DNA from: G963663315 sp965116335
GTDB lineage: Bacteria > Pseudomonadota > Gammaproteobacteria > Arenicellales > Poriferihabitantaceae
DNA: 64,000 nt
Direction: 5' to 3'
Assembly: GCA_965116335.1 (NCBI GenBank)
Contig: OZ220677.1
Coordinates: 2,480,001 to 2,544,000, forward strand
Positions 38,470-47,263 of the stretch are shown here, one piece after another. The position numbers were made by a program, and so were the translations under genes. Position 1 is the first letter of the stretch. Every line of letters starts with the position of its first letter. The notes below the pieces were generated by a model, which made no database searches, was not told where the DNA came from, and saw nothing but the letters and a program-made list of their open reading frames with translations.

Positions 38470-38811
38470 ATGCAAGCCAGATCAGTAGCAAAATATGTCA
38501 GGTTGTCAGCGCAGAAGTGTCGCCTGGTAGCCGATCAGATCCGGTCGCTCTCGGTTGAGAAGGCGCTTGAAACGCTTTCTTTCAGCAACAAACGAGCAGC
38601 GGTTCCGTTGAAAAAAGTGCTCAACTCAGCGATTGCAAATGCAGAGCACAATGAAGGCGCGGATATTGATGATCTTTGGGTGAATCAGGTGATGGTCGAT
38701 GAAGCCCCTGTTATCAAGCGCTTCCGGGCACGGGCGAAAGGCCGTGGTACCCGAATCCTGAAAAGGAATTGCCATATCACCCTGAGTGTCAGTGACGAAC
38801 CCCGAAGCTGA
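38470..38811 (+). CDS. rplV: 50S ribosomal protein L22
   Basis: A protein with a long beta-hairpin lining the exit tunnel; 113 residues (110 in E. coli). MQARSVAKYVRLSAQKCRLV and the hairpin RFRARAKGRGTRILKRNCHI are intact; the hairpin tip is a macrolide-resistance site in E. coli and here shows no deletion. Confidence 0.96.
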   Translation: MQARSVAKYVRLSAQKCRLVADQIRSLSVEKALETLSFSNKRAAVPLKKVLNSAIANAEHNEGADIDDLWVNQVMVDEAPVIKRFRARAKGRGTRILKRNCHITLSVSDEPRS

Positions 38812-38873
38812 GATGACAAGCTGATTTTCAGTTGATTTGAACGAAACAGAAATATACAAAAGAAGTATAAATA

Positions 38874-39563
38874 ATGGGTCAAAAAGTACAACCAAACGGT
38901 ATGCGCCTCGGTATCGTGAAGGACTGGAATGCGAAGTGGTACGCAAACAGTACCCACTACGCGAAAATACTGGCGAGTGATCTCAAAATCAGGGCATATC
39001 TGACCAGGAAGCTGTCGAACGCAGCGGTCAGCAGGATTGCCATTGATCGTCCTGCCCAGAACCTGAACGTGACCATTTTCACGGCGCGCCCGGGAATTGT
39101 GATCGGCAAGAAGGGTGAGGACATCGAGAAACTTCGATTTGCGCTGTCGCGATTGAATGGCGGTCCTGTCCAGGTTGCGGTTGAGGAAATCCGCAAACCC
39201 GAGCTGGATGCCAAACTGGTCGCGGAAAATATATGCCAGCAACTGGAGAAAAGAATCATGTTCCGCCGTGCCATGAAGCGCGCGGTGCAGAACTCCATGA
39301 GACTCGGTGCTCTGGGTGTCAAGGTGATGCTTTCAGGACGTCTCAACGGGGCTGAGATTGCGCGTACCGAGTGGTATCGGGAAGGTCGGGTGCCATTGCA
39401 TACGTTGCGAGCCGATATTGATTATGGGGTGCACGAGGCACTCACCACGTATGGAATCATTGGCGTGAAAGTATGGATATTCAAGGGTGAGATTCTCAAG
39501 CAGGAAAAATCCGAAACGGCCGCCGCACAAGCGGTTACTGAACCCCAGACAGGAGTGGTATAG
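38874..39563 (+). CDS. rpsC: 30S ribosomal protein S3
   Basis: An mRNA-entry protein of the 30S head, 229 residues (233 in E. coli). MGQKVQPNGMRLGIVKDWNA begins the protein; the KH motif RPGIVIGKKGEDIEKLR lies near residue 75; GVKVMLSGRLNGAEIARTEW is conserved. The C-terminal tail is short and rich in Ala and Gln. Confidence 0.97.
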   Translation: MGQKVQPNGMRLGIVKDWNAKWYANSTHYAKILASDLKIRAYLTRKLSNAAVSRIAIDRPAQNLNVTIFTARPGIVIGKKGEDIEKLRFALSRLNGGPVQVAVEEIRKPELDAKLVAENICQQLEKRIMFRRAMKRAVQNSMRLGALGVKVMLSGRLNGAEIARTEWYREGRVPLHTLRADIDYGVHEALTTYGIIGVKVWIFKGEILKQEKSETAAAQAVTEPQTGVV

Positions 39564-39565
39564 AT

Positions 39566-39979
39566 ATGCTCCAGCCCAAAAGAACCAAATTCCGCAAACA
39601 GCATAAGGGCCGCAACCGCGGTCTTGCCACTCGCGGCAACCGTATCAGCTTTGGCGAATTCGGTCTTCAGTCGGCTACTCGCGGGCGTCTGACTGCACGC
39701 CAGATTGAAGCGGGCCGACGCGCGATTACCCGTCATGTCAAACGCGGTGGGAGAATCTGGATCCGTATTTTCCCCGATAAACCGGTCTCGAAAAAACCGC
39801 TTGAGGTTCGTATGGGCAAGGGCAAGGGCAATCCGGAATTCTGGGTGGCGCTGATTCAGCCGGGCACCATGTTATATGAGATCGAAGGCGTGCCTGAAAA
39901 GCTGGCGCAGGAGGCGTTTCGCCTGGCCAGCGCCAAGTTGCCGCTTCAGACTAATTTCGCACGACGTCAGGTAGGTTGA
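39566..39979 (+). CDS. rplP: 50S ribosomal protein L16
   Basis: A protein near the A-site tRNA elbow, 137 residues (136 in E. coli). MLQPKRTKFRKQHKGRNRGL, GRLTARQIEAGRRAITRH and the conserved Arg-containing IFPDKPVSKKPLEVRMGKGK are present. The stop overlaps the rpmC start codon by one base. Confidence 0.97.
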   Translation: MLQPKRTKFRKQHKGRNRGLATRGNRISFGEFGLQSATRGRLTARQIEAGRRAITRHVKRGGRIWIRIFPDKPVSKKPLEVRMGKGKGNPEFWVALIQPGTMLYEIEGVPEKLAQEAFRLASAKLPLQTNFARRQVG

Positions 39980-40212
39980 TGAAAGCATCCGAATTAAGAG
40001 TCAAGTCGCGTGAGGAGCTCATGCAGGAGTTGATTGCCTTGCGTAAGGAGCAGTTCAATCTGCGTATGCAGCGCGGGGCAGGCCAGCTGGCAAACCCGGC
40101 CCGATTTCGCTTCGTGCAAAAGGATATTGCGCGTATCAAAACCATCCTCAATGAAAAGCCGGGTGAGCATGACACGGCTCAGGCAGCCGATCAATCAGGG
40201 ATAAACGAATGA
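39979..40212 (+). CDS. rpmC: 50S ribosomal protein L29
   Basis: A helical-hairpin protein near the tunnel exit; 77 residues (63 in E. coli). MKASELRVKSREELMQELIA and NLRMQRGAGQLANPARFRFV are conserved. The extra length is an acidic C-terminal tail (GEHDTAQAADQSGINE) that overlaps rpsQ by ATGA. ATG 39979 is preferred to the TTG one codon upstream. Confidence 0.95.
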   Translation: MKASELRVKSREELMQELIALRKEQFNLRMQRGAGQLANPARFRFVQKDIARIKTILNEKPGEHDTAQAADQSGINE

Positions 40213-40478
40213 ACACACGAACCGACCAAGAAGTAGCCAAACGGCAAATTGAAGGCAATGTCGTCTCTGCCGCCAATGACAAAAGTATCACTGTGCTGGT
40301 TGAGAGAAAGGTAAAGCATCCGTTGTACAAGAAATACATCCGCCGTTCTACCCGACTGCATGTTCATGACGAGAATAACGAATGCAAGACAGGGGATACG
40401 GTGCGGGTCGAGGCCTGCCGTCCGGTCTCGAAGACCAAATGCTGGCGTCTGGTTGCGGTGGTTGCCAGGGCAGCCTGA
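40209..40478 (+). CDS. rpsQ: 30S ribosomal protein S17
   Basis: A 16S rRNA-binding OB-fold protein, 89 residues (84 in E. coli). EGNVVSAANDKSITVLVERK, KHPLYKKYIRRSTRLHVHDE and GDTVRVEACRPVSKTKCWRL are conserved. ATGA overlap with rpmC. Confidence 0.96.
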   Translation: MNTRTDQEVAKRQIEGNVVSAANDKSITVLVERKVKHPLYKKYIRRSTRLHVHDENNECKTGDTVRVEACRPVSKTKCWRLVAVVARAA

Positions 40479-40520
40479 TCAGGATCAGGATTATTCAATC
40501 AAGGTACTGGAGAAAAGACG

Positions 40521-40889
40521 ATGATTCAGATGCAGTCAATGATGTCGGTAGCTGACAACAGCGGCGCCAAACGGGTAATGTGCATCAAGGTATTGGGCGG
40601 CTCAAAGCGGAGATATGCCGGGATTGGCGACATTGTGAAAATTACCATTAAGGAAGCGTTGCCCAACAGCAGGGTGAAAAAGGGAGATGTGTATGATGCG
40701 GTTATTGTCAGGACCAGGAGCGGCGTGCGCAGGCCTGATGGATCATTGATTCGGTTCGACAGGAATTCGGCTGTGTTGCTGAACGCATCCCATCAGCCTG
40801 TTGGCACCCGGATATTTGGCCCGGTGACCCGGGAATTGAGATCAGAGAAATTCATGCGAATTATCTCTCTGGCACCAGAAGTCCTGTAA
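40521..40889 (+). CDS. rplN: 50S ribosomal protein L14
   Basis: An intersubunit-bridge protein, 122 residues. MIQMQSMMSVADNSGAKRVM and KKGDVYDAVIVRTRSGVRRP are conserved. In E. coli the spc operon begins here with its own promoter; the 42-base gap before ATG 40521 has no evident consensus promoter. A GGAG ribosome site is present. Confidence 0.97.
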   Translation: MIQMQSMMSVADNSGAKRVMCIKVLGGSKRRYAGIGDIVKITIKEALPNSRVKKGDVYDAVIVRTRSGVRRPDGSLIRFDRNSAVLLNASHQPVGTRIFGPVTRELRSEKFMRIISLAPEVL

Positions 40890-40927
40890 CCCATGAATTT
40901 GAGAAAATGCTTCTTGAGGTCTGAACG

Positions 40928-41248
40928 ATGCGGAGAATAAAAAAAGGGGACGATGTCATTGTGATTTGCGGACGTGACAAGGGCAAACGCGGAAATGTCT
41001 TGAAAGTGCTGGACAATGGCCGCGCTCTGGTTGACAACGTCAACATTGTGAAACGTCATACCAAAGGCAACCCGAATACCGGGGAAACCGGGGGTATCCT
41101 GGAAAAAGAGGCAGCTATTCACCTGTCAAATATCGCCCTGTATAACCCGGTTAGCAAAAAGGGTGAAAGAGTCGGATTCAAGACCCTGGAAGACGGCAGG
41201 AAAGTTCGTTACTTCAAATCGAACGATGAAGTAGTGGACCTTGTGTAA
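40928..41248 (+). CDS. rplX: 50S ribosomal protein L24
   Basis: An assembly initiator with a KOW motif; 106 residues (104 in E. coli). IKKGDDVIVICGRDKGKRGN is the KOW core and VNIVKRHTKGNPNTGETGGI follows. ATG 40928 begins MRRIKKGDD. Confidence 0.96.
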   Translation: MRRIKKGDDVIVICGRDKGKRGNVLKVLDNGRALVDNVNIVKRHTKGNPNTGETGGILEKEAAIHLSNIALYNPVSKKGERVGFKTLEDGRKVRYFKSNDEVVDLV

Positions 41249-41276
41249 CTTAATGATTGATCAGAATCAAACGAAA

Positions 41277-41816
41277 ATGGCCAGATTGCTCGAAAAGTAC
41301 AAGACTGAAATCGTGCCGAAACTCCAACAGGAGTTTTCGTTCAAGAGTGTGATGGAAGTGCCCCGCATTACAAAAATCACCTTGAATATGGGGCTTGGAG
41401 AGGCCGTTGCGAACAAGAATGTGCTACAAAGCGCGACCGCTGATCTGGAAAAGATTTGCGGCCAGAAGCCGGTGATTACCAAGGCGAAAAAATCCGAGGC
41501 GGCATTCAAGATACGCGAGGGCTGGGCTGTCGGTGCCAAGGTGACGTTGCGGCGCGCCCGTATGTATGAGTTTCTTGACCGTTTAATCTCTGTCGCAATT
41601 CCACGCATCCGGGATTTCCGTGGGCTCCCCGGAAAATCCTTTGACGGACGGGGGAATTATGCGTTCGGGTTAAAGGAGCAGATCGTTTTCCCGGAGGTGG
41701 ATTACGACCATATTGATGCCCTGCGCGGGCTGGATATCTGTATCACCACTTCAGCGAAAACAGATCAGCAGGCAGCGGCCTTGCTGCGCGAATTCAAATT
41801 TCCTATCAAGAGTTAA
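41277..41816 (+). CDS. rplE: 50S ribosomal protein L5
   Basis: Binds 5S rRNA and contacts P-site tRNA. ATG 41277 gives MARLLEKYKTEIVPKLQQEF and 179 residues, identical in length to E. coli L5, so it is preferred. ATG 41253 (MIDQNQTK...) would add eight residues and is closer to the rplX stop. Neither has a clear Shine-Dalgarno. RITKITLNMGLGEAVANKN and RDFRGLPGKSFDGRGNY are conserved. Confidence 0.94.
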   Translation: MARLLEKYKTEIVPKLQQEFSFKSVMEVPRITKITLNMGLGEAVANKNVLQSATADLEKICGQKPVITKAKKSEAAFKIREGWAVGAKVTLRRARMYEFLDRLISVAIPRIRDFRGLPGKSFDGRGNYAFGLKEQIVFPEVDYDHIDALRGLDICITTSAKTDQQAAALLREFKFPIKS

Positions 41817-41819
41817 GAC

Positions 41820-42125
41820 ATGGCAAAGAAATCAATGGTGGCTCGGGAGGTGAAGCGCAAGAAACTGATTAATGCGCATGCCGAAAAACGTCAGGTTCTG
41901 TCAAACCGGGTCAAAGACCTGCAAACCAGCGCCGCAGATCAGTTTCAGGCCATGCTGGACCTGCAGAAGCTACCGCGGGATTCGAGCCCGGGGCGCAAGC
42001 GTAATCGTTGTGAACTGACTGGTCGGTCGAGAGGATATTTCAGGAAGTTCGGACTGTGCCGGAATAAATTACGCGAAGTCATCATGCGTGGAGAAGCCCC
42101 CGGAGTCGTTAAGTCGAGTTGGTAA
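41820..42125 (+). CDS. rpsN: 30S ribosomal protein S14 (zinc-independent form)
   Basis: A 30S head protein of 101 residues, equal to E. coli. It lacks the CXXC zinc ribbon of the short S14 form; the C-terminal RNRCELTGRSRGYFRKFGLC retains only two isolated cysteines. MAKKSMVAREVKRKKL starts at ATG 41820, three bases after rplE. Confidence 0.96.
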   Translation: MAKKSMVAREVKRKKLINAHAEKRQVLSNRVKDLQTSAADQFQAMLDLQKLPRDSSPGRKRNRCELTGRSRGYFRKFGLCRNKLREVIMRGEAPGVVKSSW

Positions 42126-42163
42126 TTCCGATACAAGCAAAGTTATAAAACAGAGAAATCGAA

Positions 42164-42559
42164 ATGAGTATGTCAGACCCTATAGCTGATATGTTAACCC
42201 GGATACGCAATGGCTCTCGGGCACAAAAAACCCATGTCCAGATGCCGGCGTCGAGAAGCAAGGTCGCTATTGCAGAAGTATTGAAGGATGAAGGCTATAT
42301 TTCCAGCTTTTCCGTGGACTTTGATGGCGCTTTCAGGATACTGGATGTTGAATTGAAGTATTTTCAGGGTGACTCGGTGATCGAAGAGATCAAGCGGGTC
42401 AGTCGGCCAAGTTGCCGGATTTATGCCAGTAAGGATGATTTGCCATCCATAAAGAATGGATTGGGTATTGCCCTGGTATCGACATCAAAAGGCTTGTTGA
42501 CCGACAAATCCGCTCGTCAGGCTGGAGTGGGTGGTGAAATAGTTTGTACCGTTTTCTAG
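42164..42559 (+). CDS. rpsH: 30S ribosomal protein S8
   Basis: A central-domain 16S rRNA-binding protein; in E. coli it represses the spc operon. It has 131 residues (130 in E. coli). MSMSDPIADMLTRIRNGSRA and the C-terminal STSKGLLTDKSARQAGVGGE are conserved. Confidence 0.97.
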   Translation: MSMSDPIADMLTRIRNGSRAQKTHVQMPASRSKVAIAEVLKDEGYISSFSVDFDGAFRILDVELKYFQGDSVIEEIKRVSRPSCRIYASKDDLPSIKNGLGIALVSTSKGLLTDKSARQAGVGGEIVCTVF

Positions 42560-42616
42560 AATAAACGAACCCACTGAACCCATCCGATTGAATAAATCTG
42601 TTACCTGAACATAACT

Positions 42617-43162
42617 ATGTCACGAATTGCAAAAACCCCCGTGTCTGTACCGTCTGATGTCGATATCAGGATTGATCAGGGCCGGGTGACCGTGAAAGGC
42701 CCCAGGGGGGAGATGGCTTTTCCGCTTTCTGGTGGAATCGAGGTGTCCCATAATGACGGGGCGTTGAATGTGCGGCTGCAGGAAAACGGGGGCAAGGTCA
42801 GTAAGCAGGTCGTTTCCATGTCCGGTACGACCCGGGCCATGCTGCAGAACCTGATTATCGGAGTGACGACCGGTTTTGAGAAGAAATTGACCATCAAGGG
42901 AGTCGGCTACCGCGCCCAGGTTCAAGGTCGCAACCTCAATCTGAATCTCGGGTTTTCACATCCCGTTGTTTATGTGTTGCCAGAGGGGATTAGCGCCCAG
43001 ACACCGACTCAAACCGAAATCGTGTTAAGTGGTACAGACAAGCAGGCTGTGGGCCAGGCCGCTGCGGATATTCGGGCCTTTCGTCCTCCAGAACCCTACA
43101 AGGGGAAAGGAATCCGGTATCTGGACGAATATGTGGCCAGGAAACAGGCCAGGAAAAAGTAA
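42617..43162 (+). CDS. rplF: 50S ribosomal protein L6
   Basis: A two-domain protein near the GTPase centre; 181 residues (177 in E. coli). MSRIAKTPVSVPSDVDIRID, VTVKGPRGEMAFPL and the C-terminal RPPEPYKGKGIRYLDEYV are conserved. Confidence 0.97.
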   Translation: MSRIAKTPVSVPSDVDIRIDQGRVTVKGPRGEMAFPLSGGIEVSHNDGALNVRLQENGGKVSKQVVSMSGTTRAMLQNLIIGVTTGFEKKLTIKGVGYRAQVQGRNLNLNLGFSHPVVYVLPEGISAQTPTQTEIVLSGTDKQAVGQAAADIRAFRPPEPYKGKGIRYLDEYVARKQARKK

Positions 43163-43193
43163 CTGAACCTATAATCCAGCGAATAGAACGATC

Positions 43194-43562
43194 ATGATGA
43201 ACAAGAACAAGAACAAGAACAAGGCCAGGTTGAGAAGGGCGAGAAAATCCAGGGGCAGGATCGCGCGCCTGGAAGCCACCCGACTGTCGGTATACCGGAC
43301 TCCACGGCATTTCTATGCACAGGTTTTCGATCAGACCGGACAAAGGGTGCTGGCGGCTGCATCGACACTGGATGCCGGGCTGCGCGCTTCTCTCAAGACC
43401 GGCGGTAACTGCGAGGCGGCGGTCGCAGTGGGTGAATTATTGGCGCAAAACGCCAGAGCCGCAGGCGTTGAGACGGTCGCGTTTGACCGGTCTGGATATA
43501 GATACCATGGCAGGGTCAAGGCGTTTGTTGATTCTGCCCGACTGCATGGACTGAAATTTTAA
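43194..43562 (+). CDS. rplR: 50S ribosomal protein L18
   Basis: A 5S rRNA-binding protein of 122 residues (117 in E. coli). The start MMNKNKNKNKARLRRARKSR contains a run of AAC-AAG codons (Asn-Lys repeats at about 43200-43220), a small in-frame hexanucleotide-like repeat. LSVYRTPRHFYAQVFDQ and the C-terminal GYRYHGRVKAFVDSARLHGL are conserved. ATG 43197 is the alternative. Confidence 0.96.
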   Translation: MMNKNKNKNKARLRRARKSRGRIARLEATRLSVYRTPRHFYAQVFDQTGQRVLAAASTLDAGLRASLKTGGNCEAAVAVGELLAQNARAAGVETVAFDRSGYRYHGRVKAFVDSARLHGLKF

Positions 43563-43577
43563 CGATGAAAAAGATTA

Positions 43578-44087
43578 ATGGCTAAAGCAAGAGAACGCGA
43601 CAACGCTCGCAAGGACAATTATCAGGAACAACTGATTAACGTCAGACGTGTTTCCAAGGTCGTCAAGGGCGGTCGGATATTTGGTTTTTCAGCGTTGACC
43701 GTGGTGGGTGACGGAGAAGGACGAGTGGGTATGGGGCGCGGCAAGGCCAGAGAAGTTCCGGTCGCGGTGCAAAAGGCAATGGAAGATGCACGCCGTAATA
43801 TGTTCCAGGTTCATATTAGCGGCAACACCCTGCAATATCCTATGGTGGGCCGCCACGGCGCCGTGCGGGTTGTGTTGAGACCGGCGGGAGAGGGTACCGG
43901 GATTATTTCCGGTGGCACCATGCGCGCTGTTTTTGAGGTATTGGGGATCCAGAACGTGTTGACCAAGGTGATTGGCACCACCAATCCGGTGAATGTGACC
44001 CGTGCCACCATTGCTGCATTGAAAGGAATGAAAAGCACGGCTTATATCGCGGCAAAACGTGGCAAGAGCCTGGATCAGATAAGGTGA
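43578..44087 (+). CDS. rpsE: 30S ribosomal protein S5
   Basis: A translational-accuracy protein, 169 residues (167 in E. coli). RRVSKVVKGGRIFGFSALTV and GRVGMGRGKAREVPVAVQKA are conserved; the spectinomycin loop (SKVVKGGRI) is wild type. ATG 43578. Confidence 0.97.
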   Translation: MAKARERDNARKDNYQEQLINVRRVSKVVKGGRIFGFSALTVVGDGEGRVGMGRGKAREVPVAVQKAMEDARRNMFQVHISGNTLQYPMVGRHGAVRVVLRPAGEGTGIISGGTMRAVFEVLGIQNVLTKVIGTTNPVNVTRATIAALKGMKSTAYIAAKRGKSLDQIR

Positions 44088-44146
44088 GAGCCGCTGGCGC
44101 TATCTTGCGGAAATAACCTGTAAAAATACTGGAAAATACTTGAAAA

Positions 44147-44335
44147 ATGATTCAGAAAAAAACCTTGAAAGTCACCCAGACTCGTAGCATTCATGGTCGC
44201 CTGAAGAGGCATCAGGCCTGTGTGCGCGGGCTGGGGTTACGCAGAATGCATCACACGGTCGAAGTGCTCGATACGCCACAAAACCGGGGCATGATCAATA
44301 AAGTGAGTTACATGGTTCGTTGCGAGGAAATCTGA
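44147..44335 (+). CDS. rpmD: 50S ribosomal protein L30
   Basis: A small 50S protein, 62 residues (59 in E. coli). KTLKVTQTRSIHGRLKRHQA and CVRGLGLRRMHHTVEVLDTP match the family. A 59-base gap follows rpsE; ATG 44147. Confidence 0.95.
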   Translation: MIQKKTLKVTQTRSIHGRLKRHQACVRGLGLRRMHHTVEVLDTPQNRGMINKVSYMVRCEEI

Positions 44336-44378
44336 CTCACCTTCATGGAAAACGGGATTGTTCGGACTTTAATCAAAA

Positions 44379-44822
44379 ATGACAACATTAAGACTAAATA
44401 ATATAAAACCCGCATCAGGTTCCAGGACCCGGGCGAAAAGAGTGGGGCGCGGCCCTGGATCAGGCTTCGGTAAAACCGCCGGACGTGGTCATAAAGGCCA
44501 GAAGTCACGAGCCGGAGGCTACCATAAAGTGGGTTTTGAGGGCGGACAGATGCCCTTGCAGCGTCGATTGCCCAAGCGCGGGTTTCGATCAAAAGTGAAT
44601 ATCCATAGTGCCGAAATTCGATTGTCTGAATTAGGTAAGGTCAAGGGCGATACCATTGATATCAATGCCCTGAAAACCGCCGGTGTGATCGGACTGAATA
44701 TCAACCGGGCGAAAGTGATTCTCTCCGGTGAGATTAGCCAGGCTGTGACTCTGAAGGGTATTGGCGTGACCCGGGGCGCCAGAGCGGCGATCGAAGAGGC
44801 TGGCGGGAAAATAGAGGCGTAA
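44379..44822 (+). CDS. rplO: 50S ribosomal protein L15
   Basis: A late 50S assembly protein, 147 residues (144 in E. coli). LRLNNIKPASGSRTRAKRVG, GSGFGKTAGRGHKGQKSRAG and GFEGGQMPLQRRLPKRGF are conserved. It precedes secY by 11 bases. Confidence 0.97.
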   Translation: MTTLRLNNIKPASGSRTRAKRVGRGPGSGFGKTAGRGHKGQKSRAGGYHKVGFEGGQMPLQRRLPKRGFRSKVNIHSAEIRLSELGKVKGDTIDINALKTAGVIGLNINRAKVILSGEISQAVTLKGIGVTRGARAAIEEAGGKIEA

Positions 44823-44833
44823 CAGCCCGGATT

Positions 44834-46174
44834 ATGGCAAAAGCGAAGAAATTACCCGGCACAGGTATGTTCGGAGGCCTGTCTGAACTGAAACAGCGCA
44901 TCCTGTTTTTGCTGGGTGCCTTGCTGGTATTCCGGTTCGGTACTCATGTTCCGGTTCCGGGAGTGGACCCGGCAGCCATTGCGGAGCTGTTCCAGCAGAC
45001 TCGGGGCTCCATTGTAGACATCTTTAATATGTTCTCAGGTGGGGCGTTGAGCCGCCTGTCCATTTTCGCTCTGGGCGTAATGCCTTACATTTCAGCGTCA
45101 ATCATCATGCAAATGATGACAGCGGTGGTGCCAAGCCTTGAGCAACTGAAAAAGGAAGGGGAATCTGGCAGACGGAAAATCACGCAATATACCCGTTATT
45201 TCACGGTCGTGCTCGCGCTGTTCCAGGGAATTGGAATTTCAGTCGCTATTGAAAGCCAGCAGGTTGCGGGCAGCCCTGTGATACTGATTCCGGGTCTCGG
45301 GTTTAAGGTGGTGACTGCCGCTACCCTTTGTGCAGGCACCATGTTTCTGGTCTGGCTCGGAGAGCAGGTTACCGAAAGAGGAATCGGAAATGGTATTTCG
45401 CTGATCATTTTCGCATCCATTGTTTCCGGGCTGCCTTCGGCGGTTGCCGGTACGCTGGAGCTTGCCCGTACTGGCGCCCTGTCCGGCGGCATTGTTCTGA
45501 TTCTGTTCATCGGGGCGATCGCGGTCACCTGGTTTGTCGTATTTGTGGAACGGGGGCAACGCAGAATTACGGTGAACTACGCCAAACGGCAGCAGGGACG
45601 AAAGATGATGGCGGGGCAGAGCAGCCACCTTCCGTTCAAGCTGAATATGGCCGGGGTTATTCCGCCTATCTTCGCGTCCAGCCTGATCCTGTTCCCGGCC
45701 AGTCTGGGAAGTTGGTTCGGACAAGCCGATAGCATGCGCTGGATGACCGATATTGCGACCAAACTGCAACCCGGCGAGCCGATTTACACGCTGTTTTATG
45801 GTGGAATGATTATATTCTTCTGTTTTTTCTATACAGCGCTGGTATTCAATCCCAATGAGATTGCTGACAACCTTAAAAAATCCGGTGCTTTCATCCCCGG
45901 TATCCGTCCGGGCGTACAAAGCGCCAGATATATCGACAGTGTTGTTTCAAAATTGACTATGATCGGAGCCATCTACATCACCTTCGTTTGCCTGATCCCG
46001 GAGTTTCTGATCGTCAAATGGAGTGTTCCGTTCTACTTCGGGGGGACTTCCCTGCTGATTATTGTGGTGGTGACCATGGATCTGATTTCCCAGGTTCAAT
46101 CGCATTTAATGTCCCGTCAGTATGAAAGCATCATGAAAAAATCACCTTTTTCCAGGCCCCATGGTGCTCGCTAG
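44834..46174 (+). CDS. secY: Preprotein translocase subunit SecY
   Basis: The ten-helix protein-conducting channel of the inner membrane; 446 residues (443 in E. coli). GTHVPVPGVDPAAIAELF, the GIGNGISLIIFASIVSGLP segment, and cytosolic loop VERGQRRITVNYAKRQQGRK that contacts SecA/ribosome are conserved. Helix 10 and the tail end in PHGAR. ATG 44834. Confidence 0.97.
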   Translation: MAKAKKLPGTGMFGGLSELKQRILFLLGALLVFRFGTHVPVPGVDPAAIAELFQQTRGSIVDIFNMFSGGALSRLSIFALGVMPYISASIIMQMMTAVVPSLEQLKKEGESGRRKITQYTRYFTVVLALFQGIGISVAIESQQVAGSPVILIPGLGFKVVTAATLCAGTMFLVWLGEQVTERGIGNGISLIIFASIVSGLPSAVAGTLELARTGALSGGIVLILFIGAIAVTWFVVFVERGQRRITVNYAKRQQGRKMMAGQSSHLPFKLNMAGVIPPIFASSLILFPASLGSWFGQADSMRWMTDIATKLQPGEPIYTLFYGGMIIFFCFFYTALVFNPNEIADNLKKSGAFIPGIRPGVQSARYIDSVVSKLTMIGAIYITFVCLIPEFLIVKWSVPFYFGGTSLLIIVVVTMDLISQVQSHLMSRQYESIMKKSPFSRPHGAR

Positions 46175-46208
46175 ATCGGGTGCGCCGGACTATTCGGAGG
46201 AATAAAAA

Positions 46209-46322
46209 ATGAAAGTAAGAGCATCTGTCAAGAAAATTTGCAGGAATTGTAAAATAATCCGCAGGAATCGCATCGTGCGCGTGATTTGCAGTAATCAGCG
46301 GCACAAGCAACGTCAGGGCTAG
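46209..46322 (+). CDS. rpmJ: 50S ribosomal protein L36
   Basis: A 37-residue protein beginning MKVRASVKKICRNCKIIRRN; cysteines 11, 14 and 27 with a late histidine form the zinc ribbon (the Zn-binding form). GGAGG at about 46197-46201 precedes ATG 46209. It follows secY in the usual place. Confidence 0.96.
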   Translation: MKVRASVKKICRNCKIIRRNRIVRVICSNQRHKQRQG

Positions 46323-46429
46323 CACGAGCGGATTGACGATAACAGGCGTTGGCAAAATTGATAAAACTCACGAGATTTGATAAAATCCGCGACCCCGAAA
46401 TTCTCGCCAACCGTTTATAGAGATCAAAA

Positions 46430-46786
46430 ATGGCACGTATTGCTGGAATCAATTTACCTAATCATAAACACATCGAGATCGGGTTGACCTCGATTTACGG
46501 TATCGGTCGTCGTACTGCACAGAGAATCTGTGATGATGCCCATATCGACCGTGCCTGCAAGGCGGGCAGTCTGAGTGACGAGCAGGCTGAGCGTCTTCGC
46601 GCCGAGGTCGCGAAATATGAGGTGGAAGGAGATCTCCGGCGTGAGGTTTCGATGAATATCAAGCGATTGATGGATCTGGGTTGCTATCGCGGTCTGCGCC
46701 ACAGGAGAGGGCTTCCGGTGAATGGTCAAAGAACGAAAACCAATGCCCGAACCCGGAAAGGGCCACCCCGCGCAGTCAAAAAATAA
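46430..46786 (+). CDS. rpsM: 30S ribosomal protein S13
   Basis: A head protein bridging to the 50S subunit; 118 residues as in E. coli. MARIAGINLPNHKHIEIGLT and RGLRHRRGLPVNGQRTKTNA are conserved. It opens the alpha-operon order (S13-S11-S4-alpha-L17). The 107-base gap from rpmJ contains GTTGGC...TTGATA-like AT-rich DNA but no clear promoter pair. Confidence 0.97.
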   Translation: MARIAGINLPNHKHIEIGLTSIYGIGRRTAQRICDDAHIDRACKAGSLSDEQAERLRAEVAKYEVEGDLRREVSMNIKRLMDLGCYRGLRHRRGLPVNGQRTKTNARTRKGPPRAVKK

Positions 46787-46828
46787 CGGTCATTTATCAT
46801 CCGGGTAACCACTCAAGGCAAATTACAC

Positions 46829-47227
46829 ATGGTCAAAGCGAGCGCAACGAGCAGGAAAGGGAAGGCGAAAATCAGAAAGAACGTGACGGAGGGGGTCGCG
46901 CATATCCATGCGACTTTCAACAACACGATCATCACCATTTCGGACCGGCACGGCGATACGTTGTGTTGGGCTTCGGCCGGTAATTCCGGCTTCAAGGGGT
47001 CGCGCAAGAGCACCCCGTTTGCGGCGCAGACCGCCGCTGAAAGCTGTGGCCGCCGCGCCCAGGAAATGGGCGTAAAACAGTTGGAAGTGAAAATCAAGGG
47101 CCCGGGTCCGGGCCGCGAATCCGCGATTCGCGCGTTGAACGCACTTGGGTTCGAGATTCATTCGATTTCTGACATCACTCCGATTCCACACAATGGTTGC
47201 CGACCGCCCAAGCGGCGCCGCGTATAG
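46829..47227 (+). CDS. rpsK: 30S ribosomal protein S11
   Basis: A platform protein near the mRNA exit, 132 residues (129 in E. coli). EGVAHIHATFNNTIITISDR and GPGPGRESAIRALNALGFEI are conserved, with PHNGCRPPKRRRV at the C-terminus. Confidence 0.97.
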   Translation: MVKASATSRKGKAKIRKNVTEGVAHIHATFNNTIITISDRHGDTLCWASAGNSGFKGSRKSTPFAAQTAAESCGRRAQEMGVKQLEVKIKGPGPGRESAIRALNALGFEIHSISDITPIPHNGCRPPKRRRV

Positions 47228-47263
47228 TGACCCCATAATCCAGATAATATCCAGGTAATTTTA